A DNA stretch of 64,000 nucleotides, taken from positions 1-64,000 of the forward strand of contig JBAMJV010009347.1 in assembly GCA_037951105.1 (NCBI GenBank), given 5' to 3'. Position numbers and translations under genes: made by a program. The DNA is from Echinarachnius parma. Its lineage: Eukaryota > Echinodermata > Echinoidea > Clypeasteroida > Echinarachniidae. The notes below the pieces were generated by a model. The model ran no database searches. It saw only the letters and a list, made by a program, of their open reading frames with translations, and was not told the origin of the DNA. Positions 1 to 9,344 of the stretch are shown here, piece by piece; positions within the stretch are counted from its first letter, which is position 1, and each line of letters opens with the position of its first letter.

Positions 1-60
1 CCTAGGGGGGTAGTTGTCCGGGGGTAATTGTCCGGGGGGTGGTTGTCCAGGGAGTAGTAG
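1..60. repeat. G-rich minisatellite at the window edge
   Basis: Short units of the form GGGG-TAGTTGTCC, GGGG-TAATTGTCC and GGGG-TGGTTGTCC follow one another with a period of about 16-17 bases. The array is cut by the window start, so its full length is unknown. No coding potential is seen. Confidence 0.75.
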
Positions 61-130
61 TCCTAGAACCGCGAAGTCATACATTTTGATTTATTGAATT
101 CAAACAGGAAACTGACTAGTAGTATATTAA

Positions 131-681
131 ATGGATAGTTGAGTATTGGTCAAACTTAACATTAGTAACCAAAACCTGCAACATTACGGTACAAAGTAAT
201 GGTTATAACTTCACCATGCTCGAAAAGTATACAGAATTACAAACGACTAAGTAAAACCCCTGTTATCATTAAAAAAAAAACAGCCGTTACAACTCAAGAG
301 GGCGCTATTTAACAAAAATCATTGGTTTTAGCCTTTTTTCATACAAAATTGTGCATTTAATGTTTGTTAAAATAATGATTCAATAGAGATATCATCAACG
401 ACTTTTTAAAAACCTTTTCAGATTTTGTTCAAAGTAGTCTTCGAGCATTTTAAATTTGTTTTCTAAAAAGTCTAAATATCGCCCTGTGATGTCCGGTGTG
501 AACTATTTTGAATACAAATATATTTATGGATATTTCAGCCGTTTCTGAACTGATTTTGATCAAATAAAGTTTATTCTGTCATTAAAATAGTATAGTCTTT
601 CAAATTTGACAGTCAGTTTTCATTATGTCACATAAAAATATCGGGGGGCACCTCCGGAAATACCAATACTCAACACTACCT
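131..681 (+). mobile_element. TTAA-flanked MITE, family A, copy 1
   Basis: The element starts with a diverged form of AGGGATAGTTGAGTATTGG and ends with its inverted complement, and TTAA stands on both sides (127-130 and 682-685). The same family recurs at 32782, 50023, 50730 and 53254. All copies share an internal stretch mentioning the start of a 'CTGCACCATTACGGTAC' block and a 'TTTGATCAAA' block. There is no transposase. TTAA duplications are typical of piggyBac and Kolobok transposons; which one is inferred only weakly. This copy is the most diverged at its termini. Confidence 0.85.
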
Positions 682-1010
682 TTAATTAAATAAATTTAAA
701 TGAGTAAACAAAAATATTATTCGCCTGGAATAGAAATAGTGTACATAATATGGCTGGTTTGAATTATTCTTGATACATATTGTATATATGGGTGGACAAA
801 ATCACATTTTTATCGTATGTAATGTCAAGCCAATATCTAATATATGTGTAACGTGGATAAGCATGTGTTCACTAAAACATGTTTACACATTTTACTTGAA
901 AGTCATCGGAGGGCATACTCTTTTGCTGAGTGTAGAATAGTTATCGGAGCAAAATAACCAAAGATGGTGGACAGAAGATTGGAAAGGTGCATGCCCGCAT
1001 ACAAGGGGGT

Positions 1011-1030
1011 GGGGGGGGGGGGGGGGGGGG
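1011..1030. repeat. poly-G tract
   Basis: Twenty consecutive G, preceded by GGGGGT. Similar homopolymers lie at 8641-8665, 29372-29396, 29532-29563, 35777-35805, 35821-35841 and 37559-37575. They usually sit inside small hAT-like repeats in this window. Confidence 0.9.
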
Positions 1031-1123
1031 ATGAGGCAAAGGTTCATCCACGCAGTACATCGCGTTATTTAATATTAACTGTCAAGAAAAGATGATGGTT
1101 ACATAATAACTAAGAATTAGCCT

Positions 1124-1291
1124 CTACCTCTTTGCAGCTATCTTCTTTGGTCCTGGGTTAGACTCAATATCACCAGCCAACAAGAGTTGCAGTTTCGTAG
1201 TGTATAGAGTTGTAAATGCTTTAATTATTGCTGAACCGAGAGCATGGCAATCGCGAATCAGTGTTTTGCAGGACTGTTCCAGAACTTCATT
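1124..1291 (-). CDS. Last exon carrying a 2A ribosome-skipping peptide
   Basis: Read on the minus strand, a good acceptor (TTTGTTTTTAG) at 1293-1292 opens a phase-0 exon of 55 codons that ends at a TAG (1126-1124). Residues 36-48 read LLLAGDIESNPGP, an exact match to the 2A consensus D-V/I-E-x-N-P-G-P; the DIESNPGP codons are at 1148-1171. In known 2A peptides the ribosome fails to link the final Gly and Pro, so two chains are made. Here only Pro plus seven residues (KKIAAKR) would follow, which is unusual because 2A normally sits between two proteins or at an N terminus. The upstream half contains NEVLEQSCKTLIRDCHALGS, which looks helical. The exon joins in phase to the exon ending at 2388. 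In other animals 2A sequences occur in non-LTR retrotransposon ORFs and in sea urchin NLR proteins; a retroelement origin for this exon is a live alternative. A GTAGAG at the stop could also act as a splice donor and extend the protein. Confidence 0.7.
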   Translation of the reverse strand, partial: NEVLEQSCKTLIRDCHALGSAIIKAFTTLYTTKLQLLLAGDIESNPGPKKIAAKR

Positions 1292-2387
1292 CTAAAAACA
1301 AACAGGGAGAAAATTGAATGCCCGCGGAAAATAAAATTATTATCTTCGCTTTTCCATGGCCTCCTTTTGATGGTACAGTTATGACATTGTCGATTACATG
1401 ATCTAAAATACAATTTACTAAACTTTGACTTCATGATGAAAAATCGGAAAATAATACGATGAGAGCTTAGCCTGATGCTGGTAACCATGTTGACTAAGCC
1501 AATTACTCGCACCGGATTCTTTGAAGCTGCCGTTTGAGACTTCTTCCTTTCAAAATCGTTGTACCAAGGTACGACTATAAAGGATTGACTGGCTTTTTTT
1601 GCGACACCCATCAATTAGTTAATCCTAGTTAGGAACTAACAGATCATGGGTGTGTCAACCAGTATACAGCCACATCATCAAACATAGACTTGCGCTCAAA
1701 ATGAAAGTGATTATACAATATATTTGTGATTCTAAAATGAATATTAATTTTAATATATACATTTAACATTTCCAATAAATTATTTTGGTACCATGCACCC
1801 AGTCTATCATGTGAGTTTATGAGAATACAAGAATTATTTTGCGTAACATATTCTAAATTGTATGCAACGCCATAAAAAAAACGGACAAATCAACGGACAT
1901 AGACTTTATAGCTATATTTTTGCATATGTACCCAGTTTTGCTGTAACACCGGCCAACTGGTATGAATTCATAAACAAGTGCATTATCCAATGTACCAAAT
2001 TTAGGTGAATTTGACGTGAACATGGTGAATATAGTTTTAATTGCATTTTATATATATAAACATAAACAATCACGTTATTTAAGAAAACATTTTATAGGGT
2101 TTCATGTTTTGTAAATGTTCATGATTAATAGACCAAACAATCATACAAATTCGACTTGCATAAAATAAACTACAATTGGGAAAATTATGTAATTTCAACA
2201 TGAATGACTCAATTAAATATTGACATAATGATTTATTCTAATCAAAATCTTGGACATGTTGGAATCCCACCTTCCTCTAAATCTAACATAATTATATAAA
2301 TGGGGGTGGAGTTAAAGTTGAGCTTAAAACGGGGAGAAACACATTGGAAGAAGATACATAATGTTTTGACAGGCATTTTTACGTTAC
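1292..2387 (-). other. Intron between the two minus-strand exons
   Basis: AT-rich sequence bounded on the minus strand by a GTAACG donor and a TTTTTAG acceptor. A 118-codon frame inside it overlaps the acceptor and has no recognisable domain. I see no other gene or repeat in it. Confidence 0.5.
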
Positions 2388-2911
2388 CTTCATCATTTTC
2401 TCACAAGTGTCTAAAAGTGCTGTGCTCCGTTGCAAGACAGTGCCAATCGTCGACTGGTCATCATTTTTCACCAACATCGTAGAAGGTTGCCATGATGAGC
2501 TTGGAGAACACGTGCATATCTCACAGATTCTATCGCATATGTTTCTCAGAGGACAAACATGGTCCACAGCATGGCCTTTGTCATTCTGCGATTTTTTCAA
2601 GTGTTCTGGGTTAGATAAGTCTACGGTAAACCGTGATTGGGAGCATGTTCTTCTGCTACGTTTCCTTGCTGAGGGTCTATGTTTACATTTGTTTTGTGTG
2701 AACTCGTCTTTCTTCTTAGTGAAAGATGTAGTATGATGTGATGAAAGATTTGTTGTCTCTGACCGATCTGCCAGTTGTGAGAGCAGTGCCAATTCGACTT
2801 CTTCCGGATCTACCTCTGGTGAAGCGAAGACCGGCCGTGGTCGAAGGATGAACCGACCTATCCTCACCCGCCAGGCAACCAACGATATCGGCATCGTGTA
2901 TGGATTGGTTT
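2388..2911 (-). CDS. Unrecognised coding exon upstream of the 2A exon
   Basis: The minus strand has a polypyrimidine acceptor (TATACTCCCTAG, AG at 2913-2912) followed by 524 open nucleotides (phase 1 in, phase 0 out) ending at ATGATGAAG|GTAACG. The stretch is visibly less AT-rich than its surroundings. The product is basic in the middle (RPSARKRSRR) and has a cysteine cluster near its C-terminal third (HVCPLRNICDRICEICTC), which could bind metal or form disulfides. No membrane segment is seen. A second frame on the plus strand (2407-2736) is also open and is treated as a shadow. I do not recognise the family. The phase match to the 2A exon supports one gene; first exons were not identified. 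Confidence 0.55.
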
Positions 2912-3587
2912 CTAGGGAGTATAATACAAGAAAACCAACATCAGTTTGCAATTATCATTCGCAAAACAAATATGTATATGTTATACTGAATCATTTCGTT
3001 GCGGAAGCAGATGCAGTGAATAGTAAAAATAGCAAATATGGCGATTCCTTTGAAATGAAAGGGGTCTTCACAAAAATGTGTTTCAATGGGATAACGTTAG
3101 TGGGCATGAGGATCTGTTTTGGAATGGGGGGAGGGGGTAAAAAGGTTTCAATAGGTATAGCATGAGAAGCAGAGTATATAGGGGAATAATTTGACCATGC
3201 AACCATAGGCGTACGAGTCAGGGTGGCTAGGGAATGCACCCTGGTCGAAATGATATTTCAACTAATATTATTTTGTTCCCCTATTGTTTAAATATTAATT
3301 GCCTAATTATACCTATTTTGAGCTGAGCACTACTTAAAATCTATTTTCTTGACAAATTGGGAAAATATACAATATAAATTTATACTTATTGCCTATTTTC
3401 AATGTACATGTTTTATTCTCTTTTTTTCACTATTTTCTAGGTCTTAGCGTATTTCATATCAATAATGTTCTTCTTACTTTAATCATGGCAATGTTAACAT
3501 TATGCTTTTACCCTTTTCTATGACTTTGTTAAATTTCAGTTCATAACGTACTATTTCCCTTATATTATGACTTCACACATTACAATT
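2912..3587. other. No gene seen; diverged repeat end
   Basis: Contains GGCGTACGAGTCAGGGTGGC near 3208, similar in style to the small hAT-like repeat ends elsewhere in the window, and otherwise AT-rich sequence without a supported gene. Confidence 0.4.
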
Positions 3588-3591
3588 TTAA

Positions 3592-4139
3592 AGTGATCCA
3601 GGTAAAGTGTCTAACTCCACGAAAAATAATTGGAGCTTCCTCGTTTCTCTTCTGCCGTGTTGTTTAGCTTATGGTAAGAGAAGAATAAAATAGGGTTAGA
3701 TTTTTTCAAATGTCCCTTTAGTATGAAGATAATTATCATTGAAAATCATTATTTCTAAAGCGTTAATCGAACGCTTTTCAAAAAAAGTACACTTGTTTCA
3801 GCTGATTACGTCCGAGCGTGGGAAACATTCCCGACCTAGAGAACTTTGATCCAACACGTGCGCGAATTCCAGGAATTTTGTATACCGCATATGTAAACAT
3901 ACACGGGTGCGGATATATCGTAATAGGCTGCCAGTTATAACTGTTGCAATTCTACGACAAGCCATCAGTATTCGGTGATAAAATATGAACTCAATATTCG
4001 TTTTTTTCACTAGGTAAACAGTGTTCGTGTTCCTTCAAACTTTCACAAATCTTTCAATTGTATTTTACAATGATATTGATATAGGATTGAAGTCTCAAAT
4101 GTCATTTTGTGCAATATCTGACACTTTACCTGGATCACT
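3592..4139. mobile_element. TTAA-flanked MITE, family B, intact copy
   Basis: Terminal inverted repeats begin AGTGATCCAGGTAAAGTGTC at 3592 and end with the exact complement at 4139. TTAA is duplicated at 3588-3591 and 4140-4143. Length is 548 bp with no transposase. A second copy (21030-24126) lies in the opposite orientation and is split by another element, which makes this copy the reference for the unbroken sequence. Confidence 0.92.
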
Positions 4140-4198
4140 TTAAAACTATTTTGGGGCTATATTCTATGACTACGTTTTTTTCAAGTATAGGTTTTCCC

Positions 4199-4540
4199 AT
4201 CCATTTTAACACTTTTGTCATTCATTTTTATGAATTTAATTTCGTCCCGAGAATTCGAGAACGTGCCAATTAAAATTAAAATGTTGTGTACTGTCGACCA
4301 ATTTCACAAATAAGTCCATTCAATTTAGTCGTTCATTTTCGTCGATTACAATTCAATTTCGTCGATTGCTGAGCACATCTGTGACTGACGAATTTAACGT
4401 GTGACAAATTACTAAATTGAATGGACTTTTGTGAAAAAATAGACAACATTGAAGCTCGCATTGGAATGATCTCGACTTCTCGCGACGAAATTGAAGTACA
4501 AATTACAAATAAAATAATGAAAAAAGGTTAAGATGGATGG
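4199..4540. mobile_element. Palindromic MITE
   Basis: CCATCCATTTTAACACTTTT at the left matches, inverted, CCATCCATCTTAACCTTTTT at the right. Further matching arms include TTTCGTCCCGAGAATTCGAG against its diverged complement, and TCCATTCAATTTAGT (4315-4329) against ACTAAATTGAATGGA (4411-4425). The whole segment can fold on itself. No coding region. Confidence 0.65.
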
Positions 4541-5239
4541 TTAAACTTATTAGAAGTACTATTCCTTTTGACATCAATTACGTTCAATTTCTGATCTAAA
4601 CCCCTCAAAAAAGTTCGGAAACTCAACTTTGATCGATTATATCACTTTTATTGTAAAATTTTATTTTTCTTTCTTTTAGTGTCATTGCATTACATGATTA
4701 TTTCCCTTTAAAATGGTACATTATTTGTCATTTATTTTAAATCGGGGAATACGCAGTTTGTATCAAAATGGAGGACGGTCAGAAGTCAAAACTCGCAAAA
4801 TGGGCCGAGAGTATTCCATTGGGAAATTTGCCTCTTGTGTGGTATTTTTTTAATGTTCAAGTTGTATCAAAGATTCTAGCGTGTTTAAATAATTTAAACC
4901 TATGAAATGTGGTACCATTGTAAAGCCCAATAGCCTATCTTTTCAAAACGATCGTGTCCGTAACGATTTTATTAGCAGGGTAAGTATGGTATAGCTGAAT
5001 ATGGGGGAGGGTCTAAAGTTAAATCTGGCAAAATGCATTTCATTTTGTGAAATTGAAGGCGATGCATCGATATCGACTATTCGAGGGGATTTTTTTTGGC
5101 TTTGCCTTGCATAATCATCAGCAACTTTAGCATCATGTGAAAGCATGTTTATTCTCCCTTAAAATTATGTCTCACAGACCTGTAATAATCATGCTATCAG
5201 GGGGTGAGCAGTATATGGGGGCCTATTAATGCTATGAAT
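4541..5239. other. No gene seen
   Basis: AT-rich intergenic sequence. I see no supported gene, RNA or clear repeat boundary. Confidence 0.4.
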
Positions 5240-5903
5240 TTATTACCGTGGCTTCTTGTTTCAAGATTCCGCTAAGAAAATTATTATTTTTTTTCTTTTT
5301 TTTCGTAACTCTATCATACAATTTTGCACTATCGGAATACATTTTCATTATTATGTTATGGTGTATAAGTTATTGCACAACCTTGCTCCACAATACCTTT
5401 GTAATTTAGTATCTAGGCGTAATGTAACATATTGTACTCGTTATACCATTTCTAGCCAATTATACTTGCCAAAACCTAGAACTGAATATAGAAAACGCTC
5501 CTTCTCGTATGTTGCAAGTAAACTTTATAACGCACTACCTATGTATGTCCAAATATCTCCCACATTAAGCATATTTAAAAAACGCCTTCGTCAACACCAG
5601 TCCATTATATGATATCGCAATAACTATCGCAATTTGATTTTGTTATACTCTTAAGTTGAAATTTTTATTTTGTCATACCCCCGATGTAACTTTGTTTTAA
5701 TTGCCAAGTTTATAAATTGTTTTTTTTTTTATTGTATTACGTATTTATGTTTTGTATGTTTTTATATCTATGCTGTGTTTTTCAATGTAAACGCTGTAAT
5801 TTCTATCTGATACAGGGCCCTCTTGTAAAGCAGGCCTGTGTGGCACTGAATGGGGCTACCCTGTGTTTTCTAAAGAAGACTGAATAAATAAAATAAATAA
5901 ATA
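5240..5903 (+). mobile_element. 5'-truncated LINE, C-terminal reverse-transcriptase ORF and tail
   Basis: The frame up to 5612 encodes the C-terminal end of a CR1/L2/Jockey-like ORF2: the run YVMVYKLLHNLAPQYL, a middle RKRSFSYVASKLYNALP and a final PTLSIFKKRLRQH are characteristic of that region (the family's usual 'W..LP' block after 'R.RSF.Y.A'). The reverse-transcriptase core is absent. The 3' region runs through an untranslated part to a (AATAA)n-type tail at 5882-5903, as expected for these elements. This is a dead-on-arrival 5' truncation. Confidence 0.8.
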
Positions 5904-6383
5904 AGCTCGTTAATTTATCTTGAATATGATATCTAGTTTGTAATTATGATGCTGCATTTGTGTGTGCAGTACATGAAAACTCTCAAACTTGATGTATTGA
6001 AAATGCATCAAATTTCCCTAAACCCACGCAAACTGGCCAGAACTGGCATACAGTTGCGCCCTCTCTGACCATGTAGGTATGCCCTGTTTAGCACATATCA
6101 AACGGCAAAACGGTGCACTATGTAACATGTCATTTTGAGCCCCATGCATTCAGAGATACTGCACACACCTCAATCGCATAACTATTACAAATGGGGCGTA
6201 ATTATATTGGAAAATAAACACGCTTGAACATGATGTTGAATTTCATTAGGATTATGTAAAGTAAAGTACTAAGATAACTCCACAAAAAGTCGTTTTTGGA
6301 TGCAACGCCTTAAATTTCATACAATTAAATCCATTTTGTAACATTTCGCTGTCGATCCTCCCCAATATTCACCTTTACTGTAC
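5904..6383. other. No gene seen
   Basis: AT-rich sequence with no supported gene. The segment around 6050-6070 (GCGCCCTCTCTGACC) resembles a worn repeat end. Confidence 0.35.
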
Positions 6384-6387
6384 CTAC

Positions 6388-6608
6388 CCGGCTTTCATAA
6401 TCATTACGAGTGAGGTGTCATTGGAAATATAATTGAACAGGCTTTCTTCCGATACCATATTCAACACTAACCCTTTATTGTCAAGATATTCATCGTTGAA
6501 AGAATATGAACTTGAGAAAGACTGTGATATGAGATTCAGACCTTCCGACTGAGTTTGTTGGCGCATTTTGCGACATTTCACTTCAGTCTGACCTTTCCCC
6601 ATTCTCAA
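6388..6608 (-). CDS. Possible short coding exon, unrecognised
   Basis: A 74-codon frame starting at ATG on the minus strand runs to a strong donor sequence (GCCGG|GTAGGTA, GT at 6387-6386). The product is polar (serine-rich middle, SFSSSYSFNDEYLDNKG) with no domain I recognise. It would leave phase 2, which does not match the phase-1 acceptor at 2911, so it is not the direct neighbour of the 2A gene exon. It may be chance; confidence is low. Confidence 0.2.
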
Positions 6609-6643
6609 GTATACTGCGCATACCCCATACTCATGATGCTTAA

Positions 6644-6981
6644 GGAGTGGTCACACTGAACACGAATCCCCACGAATAGACCCACGAATGCAGTACGAAT
6701 TGGTACAAATCAATGGCAAGCCGTTTTTAACATTTATTCCTATTCGAATTCTTGATATCAAGAAATGCATTCTCGATATCAAGAAATACATTCTTGATAT
6801 CAAGAAATACTTTTCGTTATTGGTAATACTTGATATCAAGAAATAAACTGATATCAATAATTCAATTATTAATATCAAGAAATAGGAATAGATGTTAAAA
6901 CGGCTTGCCATAGATTTGTACCAATTCGTACTGCATTCGTGGGTCTATTCGTGGGGATTCGTGTTCAGTGTGACCACTCCT
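6644..6981. mobile_element. TTAA-flanked MITE with palindrome-rich core
   Basis: Terminal repeats begin GGAGTGGTCACACTGAACAC at the left and end with the complement at the right, with TTAA at 6640-6643 and 6982-6985 (one extra T on the right). The arms pair for about 80 bases. Between them is a module (about 6711-6911) bounded by ATGGCAAGCCGTTTT and its complement, filled with copies of the palindrome TTCTTGATATCAAGAA. The same module sits in a different host element at 12737-13155. Confidence 0.8.
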
Positions 6982-7601
6982 TTAAGAATTTGGTATCATT
7001 TTAAAGAGGAATACACACCCGTTTAAGTGACACCAAATGTAATCAACATATGTGCATAAGAAAAGAGATATACTTGATCAAACATGAGTTTCCGAACTTT
7101 TTTTGAGGGGTTTATGTTTTGCCCTTTTTCCATGACACTGTCATTTTCAAGTTTGCTCATTTTCAATAATTTAAAATATTTCTAGTCAGTTTCCTCTTTG
7201 TTTGAATTTAATTAATCAAAAAAGCTGCATCACTTCGTGTGAGCTCGCGCCTTTCTCTAGAAAAGTTGATCTAATTACCCTTGGGCCGGAGGATTTTCAA
7301 ACACGTGGAGTTTATCGCCAGTTAATTTATTCAAACACCTGTTAGTATAAATGCATGAACAAAAAGAGTATTATGGGTCATCAGCAAAAACTGGGACAAG
7401 CTTTCATTTACACATCCATTGTCATTGCTTGACATTGCACGAATGCAGAAATGCGCCTCATTGTCCTGAAGCCTAAATACATTTGTGGATGTAGGCGTAA
7501 CTCTGTGGCGGCATCATAGTTCGGACAATAGGGTCTAGGTTTGAAGTCTCTCCTTGTGTTTGAATTGAAACGGGTTTCATGGGAACGCCCCCCATTCAAG
7601 A

Positions 7602-7673
7602 GTCTTCGTGGCTCGATGGGTTGAGCACCGGTTTGGTAATCCGGAGGTCTCGGGTTAGATGCCCGGCGAAGCT
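7602..7673 (+). tRNA. tRNA-Thr-like gene, anticodon GGT, probably degraded copy
   Basis: A full cloverleaf can be drawn: acceptor GTCTTCG/CGAAGCT, D stem GCTC/GAGC, anticodon loop TTGGTAA (anticodon GGT, Thr) and T stem. The T loop and B box are altered (GGTTAGATGCC instead of GGTTCGATTCC), so this copy may be a pseudogene. A run of eight T directly follows (7673-7681), which would end Pol III transcription. Confidence 0.65.
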
Positions 7674-7891
7674 TTTTTTTCTCTGCTCATTTCCAATCAT
7701 TTTAAACATTTCCAGTTAGTTTCCTCTATGTTTTAATTTAATTAATAAAAACAAGCAGCATCACTTCGTGTGATCCCGTGCCTTTCTAGAGAAAGGTTAT
7801 TTTAATTATCCCTAGGATTGCACCAGGTTTATATAGCTTCTGACCTATTGAGCATTGAAAAGGGTTTCATGGGAACGCCCCCCATTCAACA

Positions 7892-7963
7892 GTCTTCGTG
7901 GCTCGATGGGTTGAGCACTGGTCTGGTAATCCGGAGGTCTCGGGTTCGATTCCCGGCGAAGCC
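7892..7963 (+). tRNA. tRNA-Thr-like gene, anticodon GGT
   Basis: Acceptor GTCTTCG pairs with CGAAGCC except at position 2-71. D stem is GCTC/GAGC, anticodon stem CTGG/CCGG, loop CTGGTAA with anticodon GGT, T stem TCGGG/CCCGG, T loop TTCGATT. A box and B box (GGTTCGATTCC) are intact and TTTTT follows at 7966-7970. Threonine GGU anticodons are rare in animal nuclear genomes, where AGU is usual. The gene is thus either an odd functional tRNA or a tRNA-derived repeat. Confidence 0.7.
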
Positions 7964-9344
7964 TATTTTTCTTTGCTCATTTTCAATCATTTAAAATATT
8001 TCTAGTCAATTTGCATTCAAGTACATTAAGAAATACAACATATGTTTAATGGGATCTAGTAACTTTGTTGACATGTGCAAAAAGTGATGAGTGGTTCATA
8101 CAATGTATATTGTTGTTTTCTAATATGTCCACCGGGTAAAAATTTCAAGTAAAATGGACGTTACATGGCCGAGTAATGAGCAAAAATGCAAAGTGATATT
8201 CATTAACTCATTGCACTCACTTTGTACACGATTTTCGCGGTCCAGTGGATAATTTAACATCTTCACTTCAATCACTTCAATCGTAAATATCTTTTTAACG
8301 AAAGGGAAATTTGACAAACCGAAACCTGTCAAATGCTTTTATTGTTAATATGAATACAAGGTATGAGGGAACCGCTATAATTCCAATTTGATTTTGAGGA
8401 TTTGGACATTGTTACCTTAAAAATAGTATATGATGACATAATATAACGTTCCGAAAACGGCCATATTCGGGCAAAGTCATTTTAATGTCTGGCAAAACCG
8501 TCTGATATCCCGGAAGATCGTGTTATTTTCAAACAAAGCCATCTAAAAACAAATCATCAACAATGCCATGACCTTTTAACTTTTTTGTTTATGCTTGTAT
8601 GGAGAAAAGTCGGGAAACTTATTCGGGCAAAATACCCCAGCCCCCCCCCCCCCCCCCCCCCCCCCTTGAGACAAACATCCCCTACGCCCGTGGTCATGAA
8701 CATTGAACGTCCACTTTATTAAATGTCTGTTTATTACAGCTGTAGGAAGGAAGTTTCCTTTTGCTAATAATTCTTTGAAACACAACTTATTGGTAAATAC
8801 ATGTTCATCATTTTTAACCGTGAACTTTATTATTTCTATTGAAGTTCAATTTGACCACTTATGGTTAAGAATGTCCATTCTACTTGAATGCGTGTTACTG
8901 CAAATACATCACAACATCGTCTCACCCATGCAGGATAAATCTTCATGATCTATAAGAACATGTTTAATAAACGTTAAAATGTTCAATTGAATACAATCTC
9001 AATTATATGATTGTACACATCTGTATTTTGATTTAGAAAACTAGTTCAGTTTGGTTTAGAGGGCGCTTTAATATATTGTTTGTGGGGTAATAAATAATTA
9101 ATTGCAGAATTTTAAAAAGCACACGGATTTAACGACAGAATCAAAATCGGTTGAGAAAAGCTGGAATATACATAAATATATCCGATTGGAATACATGTTA
9201 ATGAACAACTTGTATACAATATTAAGGAAAATATTTACAATTTCTTAACATTTGTGACAATACCAAAATTTAATTTTTCCTATAATTGTGTCCGATAATT
9301 TTGTTGTTTTGGAATAGTTATTTCAACCTAACATCACAATCACT
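7964..9344. other. No gene seen; one poly-C repeat
   Basis: AT-rich. A poly-C run of 25 bases (8641-8665) is followed by GACAAACATCCCCTACGCCC, which resembles the small homopolymer-bearing hAT-like repeats elsewhere. No supported gene. Confidence 0.4.

Larger units (their letters stand above)
7157..8010 (+). repeat. Tandem repeat units of about 290 bp carrying tRNA-like genes
   Basis: The blocks 'TTTCATGGGAACGCCCCCCA' plus tRNA body occur at 7575 and 7865, period 290. A 3' block (TGCTCATTTTCAAT... through CATCACTTCGTGTGA) occurs at about 7157, 7684 and 7974 (last partial). The array therefore holds about two and a half units. It may be a local tRNA-gene duplication or the start of a tRNA-SINE array. 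Confidence 0.8.

Noticed and set aside
2407-2736. Plus-strand frame of 109 codons
   Set aside because: Overlaps the minus-strand exon, which is longer, better bounded by splice sites and phase-linked to the 2A exon.
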